Assembly: GCF_000143415.4 (NCBI RefSeq) | Contig: NW_003314302.1 | Location: 451,182-515,181 of the forward strand | Source: Selaginella moellendorffii | Taxonomy: Eukaryota; Streptophyta; Lycopodiopsida; Selaginellales; Selaginellaceae | Length of the DNA stretch: 64,000 bases | Reading direction: 5' to 3' | Shown: piece by piece, positions 45,159 through 54,072 of the stretch | Layout of the letters: the number at the start of each line of letters is the position of its first letter | How positions within the stretch are numbered: the stretch's first letter is position 1 | Made by a program: the position numbers and the translations under genes | Notes under the pieces: generated by a model | Database searches by the model: none | What the model saw: the letters and a program-made list of their open reading frames with translations, nothing else | Told to the model about the DNA's origin: nothing

Positions 45159-47714
45159 ATGAGGCGCTTCTCGCGGCCCGGGAAGCATCTTGGCGCGTTT
45201 GTGCTCTACATTTCTCCGAGAAATCTTCTGGAGGTGCTAGCTAGCAGGAGATTTCATCGCTGGGAACCGCGAGGTGAGCAGCATTTCGATCCACAAGAAT
45301 ATTTTCTTAGTGTTCCTGCCCCTCCAGGAGGCCGCGGCATCGCCTCCTGTGCCGCCGGCGCGGATCTAAGCAACCAGGCGCTTGATCTCCTCGACACCAC
45401 CGATTGCTTCGCCTTGATCCGGCTTCTCCAATCGTGCACGGATGAGAAATCTGGGAAGCGAATCCACGCGCGAATAGTTTCCAGGGGTCTAGAACAGGAT
45501 CCTCTTCTCGCCTGCCCCATCGTCCAAATGTATCTCCGGTGTGGGAGCTTGACAGAGGCCGAGAGAGTCTTCCAGCGCCTGGCTCACCGCGGAGTCGTCC
45601 TGTGGACTTTGATGATGGCGAGCTACTCGTCCCGGGGGAAAGATCGAATGGTTCTACTGCTCTTCCGGCAAATGCAGCTAGAGGGCGTCAGGCCTGATCG
45701 AGCTGCGCTCCTCACGGTCCTAAACGCGTTCCAGGGGCCGGAGTTTCTCGTCGAGGCAAGAGCTCTCCACCATCTTTGCTCGAGCTCTGGTAACGTTTTG
45801 GATCTGGTTCTCACCAATGCTCTAATCTGTGTGTATGGCAGGTGCCGCAGCATCCCAGACGCTCGCGAGACTTTCGAGGGGATCAAAGCTCGCGACGTTG
45901 TGTCGTGGAACTCGATACTTGGTGCGTATAGCGAGCTCGGGCAAATGCAAGAGGCTCGAATGATCTTTCGGCTCATGCAGCTCGAGGGTGTGAGGCCCGA
46001 GAAGGTTACCTGCGTGACGGTGCTCCATGCCTGCAACGCTTCGCCGGCTCTGGAAGATGGGAAGATCGTTCATCTCTGTTGTCAACAAGGTGGATTCGAG
46101 AAGGAGATCATCGTGGCAAACGCTCTCCTCAACATGTACGCAAAGTGTGAAGCTCCTGGGGAAGCTCAGAAGGTTTTCGACGAGCTGGAGGAGAAAGATA
46201 TCGTTTCTTGGACGACCATCGTCTCGGCTTACTCTCTGCAAGGCCAGCACGAGAAGGCTTACGCACTTTTCAAGAGAATGGATCTGGAAGGGGTCCGAGC
46301 TGACAGAGTAAGCATTGTAACGCTGCTCGAGGCCTGCTGCAGCCAAGGAGCTCTAGAAACCGGTAAAGTTTTCCATGATCGAGCTCGCGAATCCGGACTA
46401 AACTCCATTCTTATGGTCAGGAACGCGGTGATCAACATGTATGGGAAATGCGGCAGCCTCCAAGATGCTCGGGAGGTGTTCGACAAGATGGATCACAGGG
46501 ACGTGATATCCTGGAACACGATCATCGGCAGCTACGCTCATTCGGGTCTCTGGAGCCAGTCGGTGGAGCTCTTCTTCCTCATGAAAGACGTGAAACCGGA
46601 CAACGTGACTCTCATGACGGTCGCCAACGCAGCCGCGACTTTACAGGATATAACCTCCGGGAAGAAAATTCACGAGAGGATCGTGGAACAGGGACTCGAG
46701 TTGGATCCAATACTCGGCACAGGACTTGTCAACATGTACGGGAAGTGTGGATACTTGGAAGAAGCTCGGGACTTGTTCGACAGGATTCCAGAGAAGAGGC
46801 TGGTCTTGTGGAACTGCTTGCTTTCGGCTTACGTCCAGTATGAGCAACACGAGGAAGCCGTGAAGTTCTTCAAGACGATGGACATGGAACCGGACAAGAT
46901 CACGTACATCACAGTGCTAAACGCGTGTGCGGGGCTTTTATCGCTACGAGAAGGGAAGTCCGTCCACCAGCGAGTAGTCGAGGCCGGGCTCGAGAAAGAC
47001 GTGTTCGTGGGAACAGCTCTTCTCGACATGTACGCAAAGTGTGGGACTCTCCAGCAAGCTTTCGACGTCTTTGAGTCGCTGCCGCTGCGAAACAACATCA
47101 CCTGGAACAGCATGGTGGCAGCGTTCGCGCAGCACGGGCGATCGATCGAGGCCGTGACACTCTTCCGAGAGATGCTCCAGGAAGACATCCCAGTGGACAA
47201 AGTAACTTTCGTCAACGCTCTCGCGGCTTGCAGCCACGGAGGCCTCACCGAAGAAGCGGCGCAGTACTTCACGTCGCTCGTGGTGGATTTCGAGCTCCAG
47301 CCGAGCGTGGAACACTACGGCTGCATGGTGGATCTTCTGGGACGACTCGGCTGGCTCGAGGAGGCGGAGAAGTTCATAGCAGGGATGCCAGTTCCAGCAA
47401 ACTCGGTGATCCTGGCAACGTTCCTAGCGGCATGCCGAATGCACGGAGATATCGCGCGAGCTAAACGAGTTGTCGAGAAGGCGGTGGGTTTAAATCCAGG
47501 CTCGAGCTCGTCGTCCTACGTTGCCTCCTCTTTCGTAGCACTGTCGAGCATCTACGCCGAGGGTGGAGAATTTGAGGACGCAGCGAGCTCGAGAAAGAGG
47601 AACAGGGACAGGAGCTCGAGAGGATGGAGAGAGGTGGGGGATGAAGTGTGCGAGCTTGAATCGGGCGAGAAGATCCACCAGGAGCTCCAGAGGATGGATC
47701 GAGGCGGGGGATGA
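45159..47714 (+). CDS. Pentatricopeptide repeat protein, PLS class with E/E+ remnant
   Basis: Intronless gene of about 851 residues from the first in-frame ATG (MRRFSRPGK); the frame extends six codons further upstream without an ATG. It contains about 20 PPR motifs, for example KVFDELEEKDIVSWTTIVSA and LVNMYGKCGYLEEARDLFDR. After HYGCMVDLLGRLGWLEEAEK an E motif follows (FLAACRMHGDIARAKRV, then SSYVASSFVALSSIYAEGG). The tail SSRGWREVGDEVCELESGEK resembles the E+ motif of plant editing factors (normally GRSWIEVGDEVHEF). The protein then stops, with no DYW deaminase domain. The E+ coding DNA is repeated in tandem downstream. The likely role is organellar RNA binding; editing would need a partner supplying DYW. 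Targeting is unclear. Confidence 0.87.
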   Translation: MRRFSRPGKHLGAFVLYISPRNLLEVLASRRFHRWEPRGEQHFDPQEYFLSVPAPPGGRGIASCAAGADLSNQALDLLDTTDCFALIRLLQSCTDEKSGKRIHARIVSRGLEQDPLLACPIVQMYLRCGSLTEAERVFQRLAHRGVVLWTLMMASYSSRGKDRMVLLLFRQMQLEGVRPDRAALLTVLNAFQGPEFLVEARALHHLCSSSGNVLDLVLTNALICVYGRCRSIPDARETFEGIKARDVVSWNSILGAYSELGQMQEARMIFRLMQLEGVRPEKVTCVTVLHACNASPALEDGKIVHLCCQQGGFEKEIIVANALLNMYAKCEAPGEAQKVFDELEEKDIVSWTTIVSAYSLQGQHEKAYALFKRMDLEGVRADRVSIVTLLEACCSQGALETGKVFHDRARESGLNSILMVRNAVINMYGKCGSLQDAREVFDKMDHRDVISWNTIIGSYAHSGLWSQSVELFFLMKDVKPDNVTLMTVANAAATLQDITSGKKIHERIVEQGLELDPILGTGLVNMYGKCGYLEEARDLFDRIPEKRLVLWNCLLSAYVQYEQHEEAVKFFKTMDMEPDKITYITVLNACAGLLSLREGKSVHQRVVEAGLEKDVFVGTALLDMYAKCGTLQQAFDVFESLPLRNNITWNSMVAAFAQHGRSIEAVTLFREMLQEDIPVDKVTFVNALAACSHGGLTEEAAQYFTSLVVDFELQPSVEHYGCMVDLLGRLGWLEEAEKFIAGMPVPANSVILATFLAACRMHGDIARAKRVVEKAVGLNPGSSSSSYVASSFVALSSIYAEGGEFEDAASSRKRNRDRSSRGWREVGDEVCELESGEKIHQELQRMDRGGG

Positions 47715-47880
47715 AGCTGTCAAGTTTGAATCGAGAAGGAGGAGCTCGAGAGGATGGATCGAGGTGGGGGGACGAAGCTGGCAATTTTGAATCGAGCGAG
47801 AGGATCCACCAGGAGCTCGAGAAGATTGATCGAATCGAGCGAGAAGATCCACCAAGAGCTCGAGTGGATGAATGAAGACG
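47610..47880 (+). repeat. Tandem array made from PPR E+ coding sequence
   Basis: Four or more units of about 47-71 bp. Each starts aggagctcgagaggatgga, continues with tgggggatgaag and ttgaatcgag, and several end with gaga-gatccacc. Unit starts are near 47610, 47681, 47741 and 47812. Read in different frames, the units encode SSRGWREVGDEV, SSRGWIEAGDEA and SSRGWIEVGG, so the array is a duplicated E+ motif. Length differences between units shift the frame and bring in the stop at 47714. Confidence 0.85.
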
Positions 47881-48144
47881 GGCTCAATGAAGTTGCCAAC
47901 TAGACTATTTTAAATTTTGAATTTTGCATATTCGAAAATGGTACGACGAACCCTAAAGCTAGGGTTCGATTCCTTGGTAGGTTCTTAGCTAGGGCTTGGA
48001 GGCGATAGATCGATCGATCGCGCGACTAGGAGCTCGGCTGCGACTAGGAGGCGTTGTCAATCTCTGGTTTGCCGCGAGGTACCGGCTTGGTGGATCTCTT
48101 TCTCTGGATTTCTGTCCCAGGCATTGTGATTCTCTACCACTACC

Positions 48145-50202
48145 ATGGGGGATCGCCACGGCGGCTACGATCTCAGGCGGGCGCCGCCACACGAGCGCCT
48201 GGACAAGCGCGATGGTCGGATCGGGGGTTTCCGGAATCACAGCGAGTGGGATAGAGGAGAGAGGAGCAACGGCAGGGAAAGGGATCTGGAGAGAGGCGGC
48301 GGGGACAGAGACAAGGAGCCGCGGCGAGGGTTGAGTAGTCTCATCGTCAAGGGCGGATCCAGCTCCGCAGAGATTGGCCATGGTTTCCAGGGATCTATGC
48401 CTCACCATCACGCCCGGAATGGCTTGCCACACTATGAGCCGCGGGAGGAGAGAGTCCGTTCTTCAGGTTTGCTTCTTCTTCTTCACTGGTAGCTTCATCT
48501 TCTTCATGGGTGGAAAGGGAAAAAAAGAAAGAAAGAAAGCATAGCAGTCTTGGAAGGAAGAATGGATGCCTGGTAATTTGCATATAGGTGGTCGCGATTT
48601 CTCTAGTCCTTTGCATTGGCCGCCACTCTTTTCTCTCGAGTCTGGGTCACTTTGGCTTGGAGCTTGCATAGCCTGAGAGAAGATCTGGAGAAAAAGAGAA
48701 ACTAGATTGGGTTTTCACGGCACAACTCTGGTGGCTCAAGCTTCCAAGCGTCGTCTCTCTCGTCGGTCGTCTTGCCTGGGGTGGTGGTGGTGGTGGTGAT
48801 GGTGGTGGTGGTGGTGGTGGTGGTGGTGGTGGTGGTGTCTGTGCTATAAACACACATATCTTTTGGTTGAGAAGAGTGTCCGGGGCTCAGCAATGTCTAC
48901 TGCAGGATTCGGTGACGCGGTTTACATCTCCAATCTCCCAGACGATGCCAGGGAGGGGTCCGTGGCAATGTTACTCGGAGAAGGTGCTGGGGTGAAGGTA
49001 CTAGTCAATGTGGTTTTGGTGTGCTGCTCATGGTTTCAGATTCCTCCTCTCACCGGTGAATGCTCTCGCTATCACAGATCGACCACAGATCCAGGCTCCC
49101 CATGATCAAGATATATGAAAACAAGGATACAGGATCCAAGGAAGCAGAGGTGGTGGTAGAGAATATGCATGCGGTGGACGCAGTGATTAAGCACTTCCAT
49201 GGTATACTCACGAAGCTCTTGTGTGGAGGGAAGTTTAGCTAGATGATAACCAACGTTTTTCTCATGCTCGCCAGGCTACAGCTTTAGAGGGCGGAAGCTT
49301 CACGTATCCGCTGGTCTGCACCGGGGCCAGGCGGCCAGCCCGGTTTCTCGTCACAGGCGGTCGGATCACTACGTAGAGCACGATGGTTTCCGCGGTGGCG
49401 GCGGTGGCGGCGGTGGTGGTGGAAGAACAAGTCCTCGGGGGTACCGTGACAGTAGAGCTCGAGGTCGTCCGGTCGATCTTCCGCCGTTTGATCGCCCCGG
49501 CGGCCATCGCTCGCCGCCTTACAGGAGGGAATTGGACGGGCCTCCTAGGAACAATCCGAATATCGTGCCAAGAGAGGGCGACTGGATTTGCTCGGAGCCA
49601 ACGTAAGCAAGCTGGTTTTTTCTTTTCCATTGTGTTCTACTTTTTGCTCCCTCGACTCACAGTGGTTTTTTGTTTTCTTTTTCTCTTCCAGGTGTGGGAA
49701 TCTCAACTTTGCTCGTCGATCTAACTGTAACAGCTGCCAGAGGCCTCGCCACCCTTTTGCGATGGAGCCGCCTCCGCCGCGGGGATTTCACGACGCTCTA
49801 CCGCCTCCCAGCGTCCTCGGCCCGCCTCCCATGTCCAGAGGTATGATCGACTTGGGACCTCCTCCGCAGGTCTGGGACCGCATGATGCCGCGGGGATTTC
49901 ACGACAGGATGCCACCCATGGACGCCAGGTTCATGGAGCAGCATCCCCCGGAGAGGGGAGGATTCCGGGAGAGAGATGTTGGCATCCACGATATGAACGG
50001 TGGTGGTGGTGGTGGGGGTCATGGTGGTCATCACAGGGATCGAAGGCCGCCTTCTCCGGGGGAGAGTAGAATGGACAGGGAGTTTGATGATCGCTATAGC
50101 CGGAGGCCTCACTCTCGTCCCAGGTGGGAGGCCGACTTGAAAGTCCGGGACCGTGGGATTCACAAGCGCCAGTCTTCTCCGAGGGGTGGCAGGAAGGTGT
50201 GA
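48145..50202 (+). CDS. TAF15/FUS-like RNA-binding protein (RRM + RanBP2 zinc finger)
   Basis: Multi-exon gene. Exon 1 (from 48145, MGDRHGGYDLRRAPPHERLD) encodes a charged Arg/Asp/Gly-rich N-terminus. An RRM is spread over three exons (DAVYISNLPDDAREG, then MIKIYENKDTGSKEAEVVVE, then SFRGRKLHVS). A Gly-rich run follows, then one RanBP2-type zinc finger at the join [20 protein letters not shown] with NCNSCQRPR. The C-terminus is rich in Pro, Arg, Gly and Asp and ends SPRGGRKV. This order is that of the FET/TAF15 family, nuclear RNA- and RNA polymerase II-associated proteins; plant TAF15 proteins belong here. The RRM is diverged. Intron 1 (about 450 bp) holds a GGT microsatellite and is unusually long for this window. 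The precise second-exon start (near 48914) is inferred from splice signals. Confidence 0.85.
48778..48837. repeat. (GGT)n microsatellite in intron 1
   Basis: About twenty GGT units with one GAT interruption lie inside the first intron of the TAF15-like gene. On the other strand this reads as a poly-Pro or poly-Thr frame, which is not a gene. Confidence 0.95.
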
Positions 50203-50533
50203 GCAGTGAGATCGATATGGCTGTGAAGAGATTGAGAAGAAGAAGAGTCTCTATTGGTAAGGTTTGCAAAAGTTTGGTTGCTTTATTTTCTTAGTTCCTT
50301 GTTTTTCTCTTTGCTATAGATTGTTAACATGAGCACTTACAGACTGTATTTGCAATTAATATTTTGTGAAGTCCCTTAGTATTATTTTGCCTTTAAAATC
50401 GGATTTGGACACATTGGTAGTATTATTTTTGCCTTAACAAAATCACATTAATTTGGACTAGTTGTCTAACTAGAAACATACCAACCTCAGTGTGATGGCT
50501 ACAAAACTATTAGAATGTATAAGCAGCTTAGAT

Positions 50534-52006
50534 TTAAGCTACACACTCGCCACCTTCCTTCTCTTCTTCAGAACTTGTTCCTTCCTCTCCTTCAGACGAA
50601 GAAGAAGCATCTTCACTTGATTCCGTGGAAGACCCACTGTCTTCTTCTTGTGCTTTAGCTTCTTCCCTTGACGAAGAAGAGCCTGATGAAGCAGCAGAAG
50701 AAGCCGATGACGAAGAGCGCGACGATTTACTCCAAGGCTGGATGATGCTACAGACGACTTGCTCCGCAGGATCTATCATCCCCAGTCCCTGCAACCTCGT
50801 GCAAAAGCTCCGCAATGCAGCCTGCACCTTATCCACGCCACCCACGTTGTTACCAAGCCTTTGCTGCTCAAAAATGAGCTGAGGAGATTCTTGTGTTGTC
50901 AAGTGCTCGGCCAGCTCCGGCGCTCCTCCCTGGATCAGCTGCTGCTTGAAAAACTCACACATCTCATCTTCATCAGGATCGTCATACCAATAGTAGTCCG
51001 GCATGTAGAAACCAGCGGCAAGGCTGTGGATCGTCGCAGTCTTGGCACCATCCCAGTCGAGAATGCTGGTGACATGCCCGGAATCTGGATCGAGCAGAAC
51101 TTGCGGGAGCCCAAACTCGGGATGAACAAGGTAGAACTTGTTGTCATTCTTCCCAAGATCTTGGAACTTGATGTCATTCTTCCCAAGAGCTTGGAACTTG
51201 TTGTCACTCTTGCGAAGGTCTTGGAACTTATTGTCATTCTCCACAGGATCTTGGAACTTGTTCACGAGCCAATCCAGCACGAGCTTGGCATTGGCTCTGA
51301 TGGATTTGCCGTGCTTGGGATCATCCCCGTAGAGCAACACGAAGCCCTCGATCTGGTTCCTTGCGTATTCCGTCCACGACGAGTAAGGCCCGGGGCTGAG
51401 CTCGCCAACTTCGATGCCGCGCTCCATTGCCAAGCTCACGGCACCTTGCAGCATTCTCCCCACGCACGGAGAGCCGTCGGATGAGGAGACCTCCATGCTG
51501 CCCAGCGAATCCAACGGGTGGCGATAGAGCTGGAGCGTGACCATGGCGAGGTCAGCCAGCACGGCCTTCTTCCACGCCAGCGTGGCGTCTTTGCTCCACA
51601 CATTGTAGGCGGGGACCCCCTCGGCGACGCCCATGACAGCGAAGTGGGATCCGCCACGTGGCAAGTAGGGCAGAGGTGGCCGTGCCACGTAGACAGGCCC
51701 TGCGACCACGGCGGGAAGATCCAGCCTCGCGAGGAAGAGCGTCGCGGCGTAGCCCGAGATTGCGAGCGGCAGTGGCACCCGGAGCTCGCCTGGGAGCCCG
51801 ATTCGAATGGCGACGCGGCGTGGCTGCTCATCCTCTTGATGATCCAGCAGTAGGGCCTCGATCACGAGGTTGAAAGATCCACAGCCGAGGATTTTCTGGA
51901 AGCGGACCTTGCAGCCCAGCGTCCTGGCGATGATCCTTTGCAACCAGCTCGGGAAGCAGCGAAAACGCTGGAACACTGTGCGCCGGAGCTTAGCCACTTC
52001 CGCCAT
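50534..52006 (-). CDS. APH/kinase-fold protein with inserted decapeptide repeats
   Basis: Intronless gene of 490 residues. The N-terminal half resembles the aminoglycoside phosphotransferase (APH) family N-lobe (ILGCGSFNLVIEALLL, then RRVAIRIGLPGE). The C-lobe has YLVHPEFGLPQVLLDPDSGH and ITSILDWDGA-like VTSILDWDGA. In APH proteins the first motif is usually HxDxxxxN followed by DWD. Here the catalytic Asp is Glu and the Asn is Gln, so phosphotransfer may be weak or lost, while the metal-binding DWD is kept. Directly before the motif, residues about 251-295 form about 4.5 tandem decapeptides of the type NKFQDLGKND. The last 70 residues are a Ser/Glu-rich acidic tail. The substrate is unknown. 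Such genes occur in plants and fungi as small families with undefined roles. Confidence 0.7.
   Translation of the reverse strand: MAEVAKLRRTVFQRFRCFPSWLQRIIARTLGCKVRFQKILGCGSFNLVIEALLLDHQEDEQPRRVAIRIGLPGELRVPLPLAISGYAATLFLARLDLPAVVAGPVYVARPPLPYLPRGGSHFAVMGVAEGVPAYNVWSKDATLAWKKAVLADLAMVTLQLYRHPLDSLGSMEVSSSDGSPCVGRMLQGAVSLAMERGIEVGELSPGPYSSWTEYARNQIEGFVLLYGDDPKHGKSIRANAKLVLDWLVNKFQDPVENDNKFQDLRKSDNKFQALGKNDIKFQDLGKNDNKFYLVHPEFGLPQVLLDPDSGHVTSILDWDGAKTATIHSLAAGFYMPDYYWYDDPDEDEMCEFFKQQLIQGGAPELAEHLTTQESPQLIFEQQRLGNNVGGVDKVQAALRSFCTRLQGLGMIDPAEQVVCSIIQPWSKSSRSSSSASSAASSGSSSSREEAKAQEEDSGSSTESSEDASSSSEGEEGTSSEEEKEGGECVA
51125..51258 (-). repeat. 30-bp coding tandem repeat
   Basis: About 4.5 copies of a 30-nt unit (plus strand: cttggaacttgttgtcattc, then ttcccaagat) encode the NKFQDL-type decapeptides of the APH-like protein. 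Units differ by a few substitutions and keep the frame. Confidence 0.92.
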
Positions 52007-52857
52007 AGCTGGACGCCCTAATTCCTGGGAAGTGGACGGCCGAGATTAGTCCAATTCAACGGTGAGGATGTTAAGCGGGATATTTGAATGATGATTAGCT
52101 TAGTACTAATTAACTTTAAGGTTAGCGACGAGCGATACCACCACGATCAAAATCACGATGTGAATTCTCGCTCCTTTTATGGAAGCCGAGAAAGCATCTC
52201 TCGCGAGCACGCGATCGTCCCTCTTAGCGACACGATCGCCTCTCAAACTTGCCGAAAGTTTCGGCTGCCTCAATTGCTTGCAGATCGAAATGCCGGATTT
52301 GGAGCCGCGACCACACCTCGTCGTGGCAGTCGAGCTTACTGGCTTCGACCATGCTAAGTTTCTTGTCGCAAAAGCTCCTAAGAAAAGGCTCAAATATGTA
52401 CTGACTATGAAACACGTACCTTCTCATCCTACATGGAGAACAAATGGCGCTTCACCGTGCGCAGTGTTTGCTCTTTTTGACCTCCAAGCTCCCGGATGAC
52501 CGTGTTGAAGAACAGTGCCTGGGAGAGAGAGTGGGTCGGCTATTGATGTTAGCAATGCTGGAACTGTTTGACATCAATCACCAGCATCTACTTGCTTACC
52601 AGTTTCGCTGGCTTTGATACCCGAGGCTGTCGCCAGCTACAAATCTTTTCGAGACTGCAGGCCAGCAGCCGGGGATTTCGTCGAGAAAACTTGCTCGATG
52701 AGGTTTCCTTGTTCTCTCCGAAAAGTATCGCCCCAAGGCTACAGCTTTTGTGTTGATCAAAGGAAGGCTAGATTGGAGCGAATGCTGCTGAGCTGACCAC
52801 AGGAGGAAAATTTAGATCGAGGCAGCAAGAGAAAGCAAAGGTTTCTTTCATTGCAAA
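52007..52857. other. Region upstream of the CCT gene, unassigned
   Basis: A 106-codon plus-strand frame (52179-52499, starting MEAEKASLASTRSSLLATRS) is open but matches no family I recognise. Beyond it, 52500-52857 has only short frames. The stretch may be the leader and upstream exons of the CCT gene, or a small independent gene. I cannot decide from the sequence. Confidence 0.35.
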
Positions 52858-53862
52858 ATGGATACTCACTTGTCTTTCTACAAGGCTGAGCCTGCCACCG
52901 AAGTAGGAATGTTTCTCGACATGGATAGCATAGCAGAAAATATGAGCATGGATCCTGCATTGAATCATAACGACGAAGAAAGTAAAGCCAAGGTAGAATC
53001 TAGCACTCACTTGAATTCTCAGGAAAAGGCTCAGCATTCCCCCTCCAAGGCTGCCAAGGACGAGGTAGTCGATCACAGGCCCTGGATTCTTGACACAGCA
53101 TCCAGCATGAGTAGCACTACCACTGACGAAGTGGATTTGATGTCGGATCTAGATTCTTTACTCCTCTCGAGGGCGCAATCTGTTTCACAATCTCTGCCTC
53201 TACATCTGGTCCACAGAAGCACGAGCTTGAACTCGTTAGGACAACTCCTTTCAGGAATTGGACATAGCGTACCTTGCACACAAAATGCCCCTCTTGACTC
53301 CTCAACGTTGAGAAAACCATCTTTGCTAGGAAGAACACCTTCTTTGCCAAACTTGGCAGGAATTACTGCAGCAACTGATGATGTAAGTTTAAATCATGAG
53401 AATGATAAGCTGATCTTACTTTTCCGTGTTGCAGAGTACTGATAACAGCCCGTCGAACAGCCCTTGCAACAGTGGCGGATCGAAGGCTTCCCAAGAGAAA
53501 GCAAACAAATATACTCCTGAGGAAAGAAAAGCAAAATTAGAGCGATACAGGCAGAAACGGTCAGAACGAAATTTTCAAAAGAAAATTAAGGTACAAACGA
53601 ACTCCACAAGAACCACTACTTACTTACGCTTGTACTATTTAGTATGCATGTCGGAAAACGCTAGCAGACAGTCGGCCTCGAGTACGAGGAAGATTTGCCA
53701 AGAATGACGACGTCGCACAACACGAGAATCTAAAAGCAGAAAGCCATGAAGTAAGTATCCTCCTTTTAAATACAAAAAAAAAAAAAAAAAAAACGAAAAC
53801 ACTTTCAGGAGATCGGAATAAGGAGAACGACCAGTTGCACATACCTTACCTTTCCGTATTGA
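52858..53862 (+). CDS. CCT-domain protein (CONSTANS/TOC1-like motif)
   Basis: Four exons (52858-53382, 53435-53590, 53643-53750, 53809-53862) join in phase to 280 residues. The C-terminal part has a clear CCT motif (about residues 206-248): RKAKLERYRQKRSERNFQKK, then YACRKTLADSRPRVRGRFAK. CCT motifs act in nuclear import and in binding DNA or NF-Y partners, in flowering, clock and light-response regulators. The rest is Ser-rich and acidic, with no B-box zinc fingers and no response-regulator domain. It therefore belongs to the CCT-only (CMF/ASML2-like) class rather than CONSTANS or PRR proper. Unlike most plant CCT proteins it has 35 further residues after the motif. Intron 3 holds a run of about 20 A. 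Upstream coding exons cannot be excluded. Confidence 0.85.
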
Positions 53863-54072
53863 AGATATCTCCACTTCCAAACTGCAAGGAGAATAAACGA
53901 ATTAGAAACACACATACCTGATCAAAGAAATGTGTCCATTTTAAATGAACGACACTGAACGACACTAAACGACACGCTTAGTTTGTCTTCCTCAAACTGC
54001 CGGGTACAGTGTAGCAATCCCTCCTAACCCTGGACGAAAAAAACCCAAAGTTGCGATACGAGGGAGTAAGCC

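Noticed and set aside
48647..48893. Poly-Pro / poly-Thr frames on the minus strand
   Set aside because: Produced by the GGT microsatellite inside an intron.
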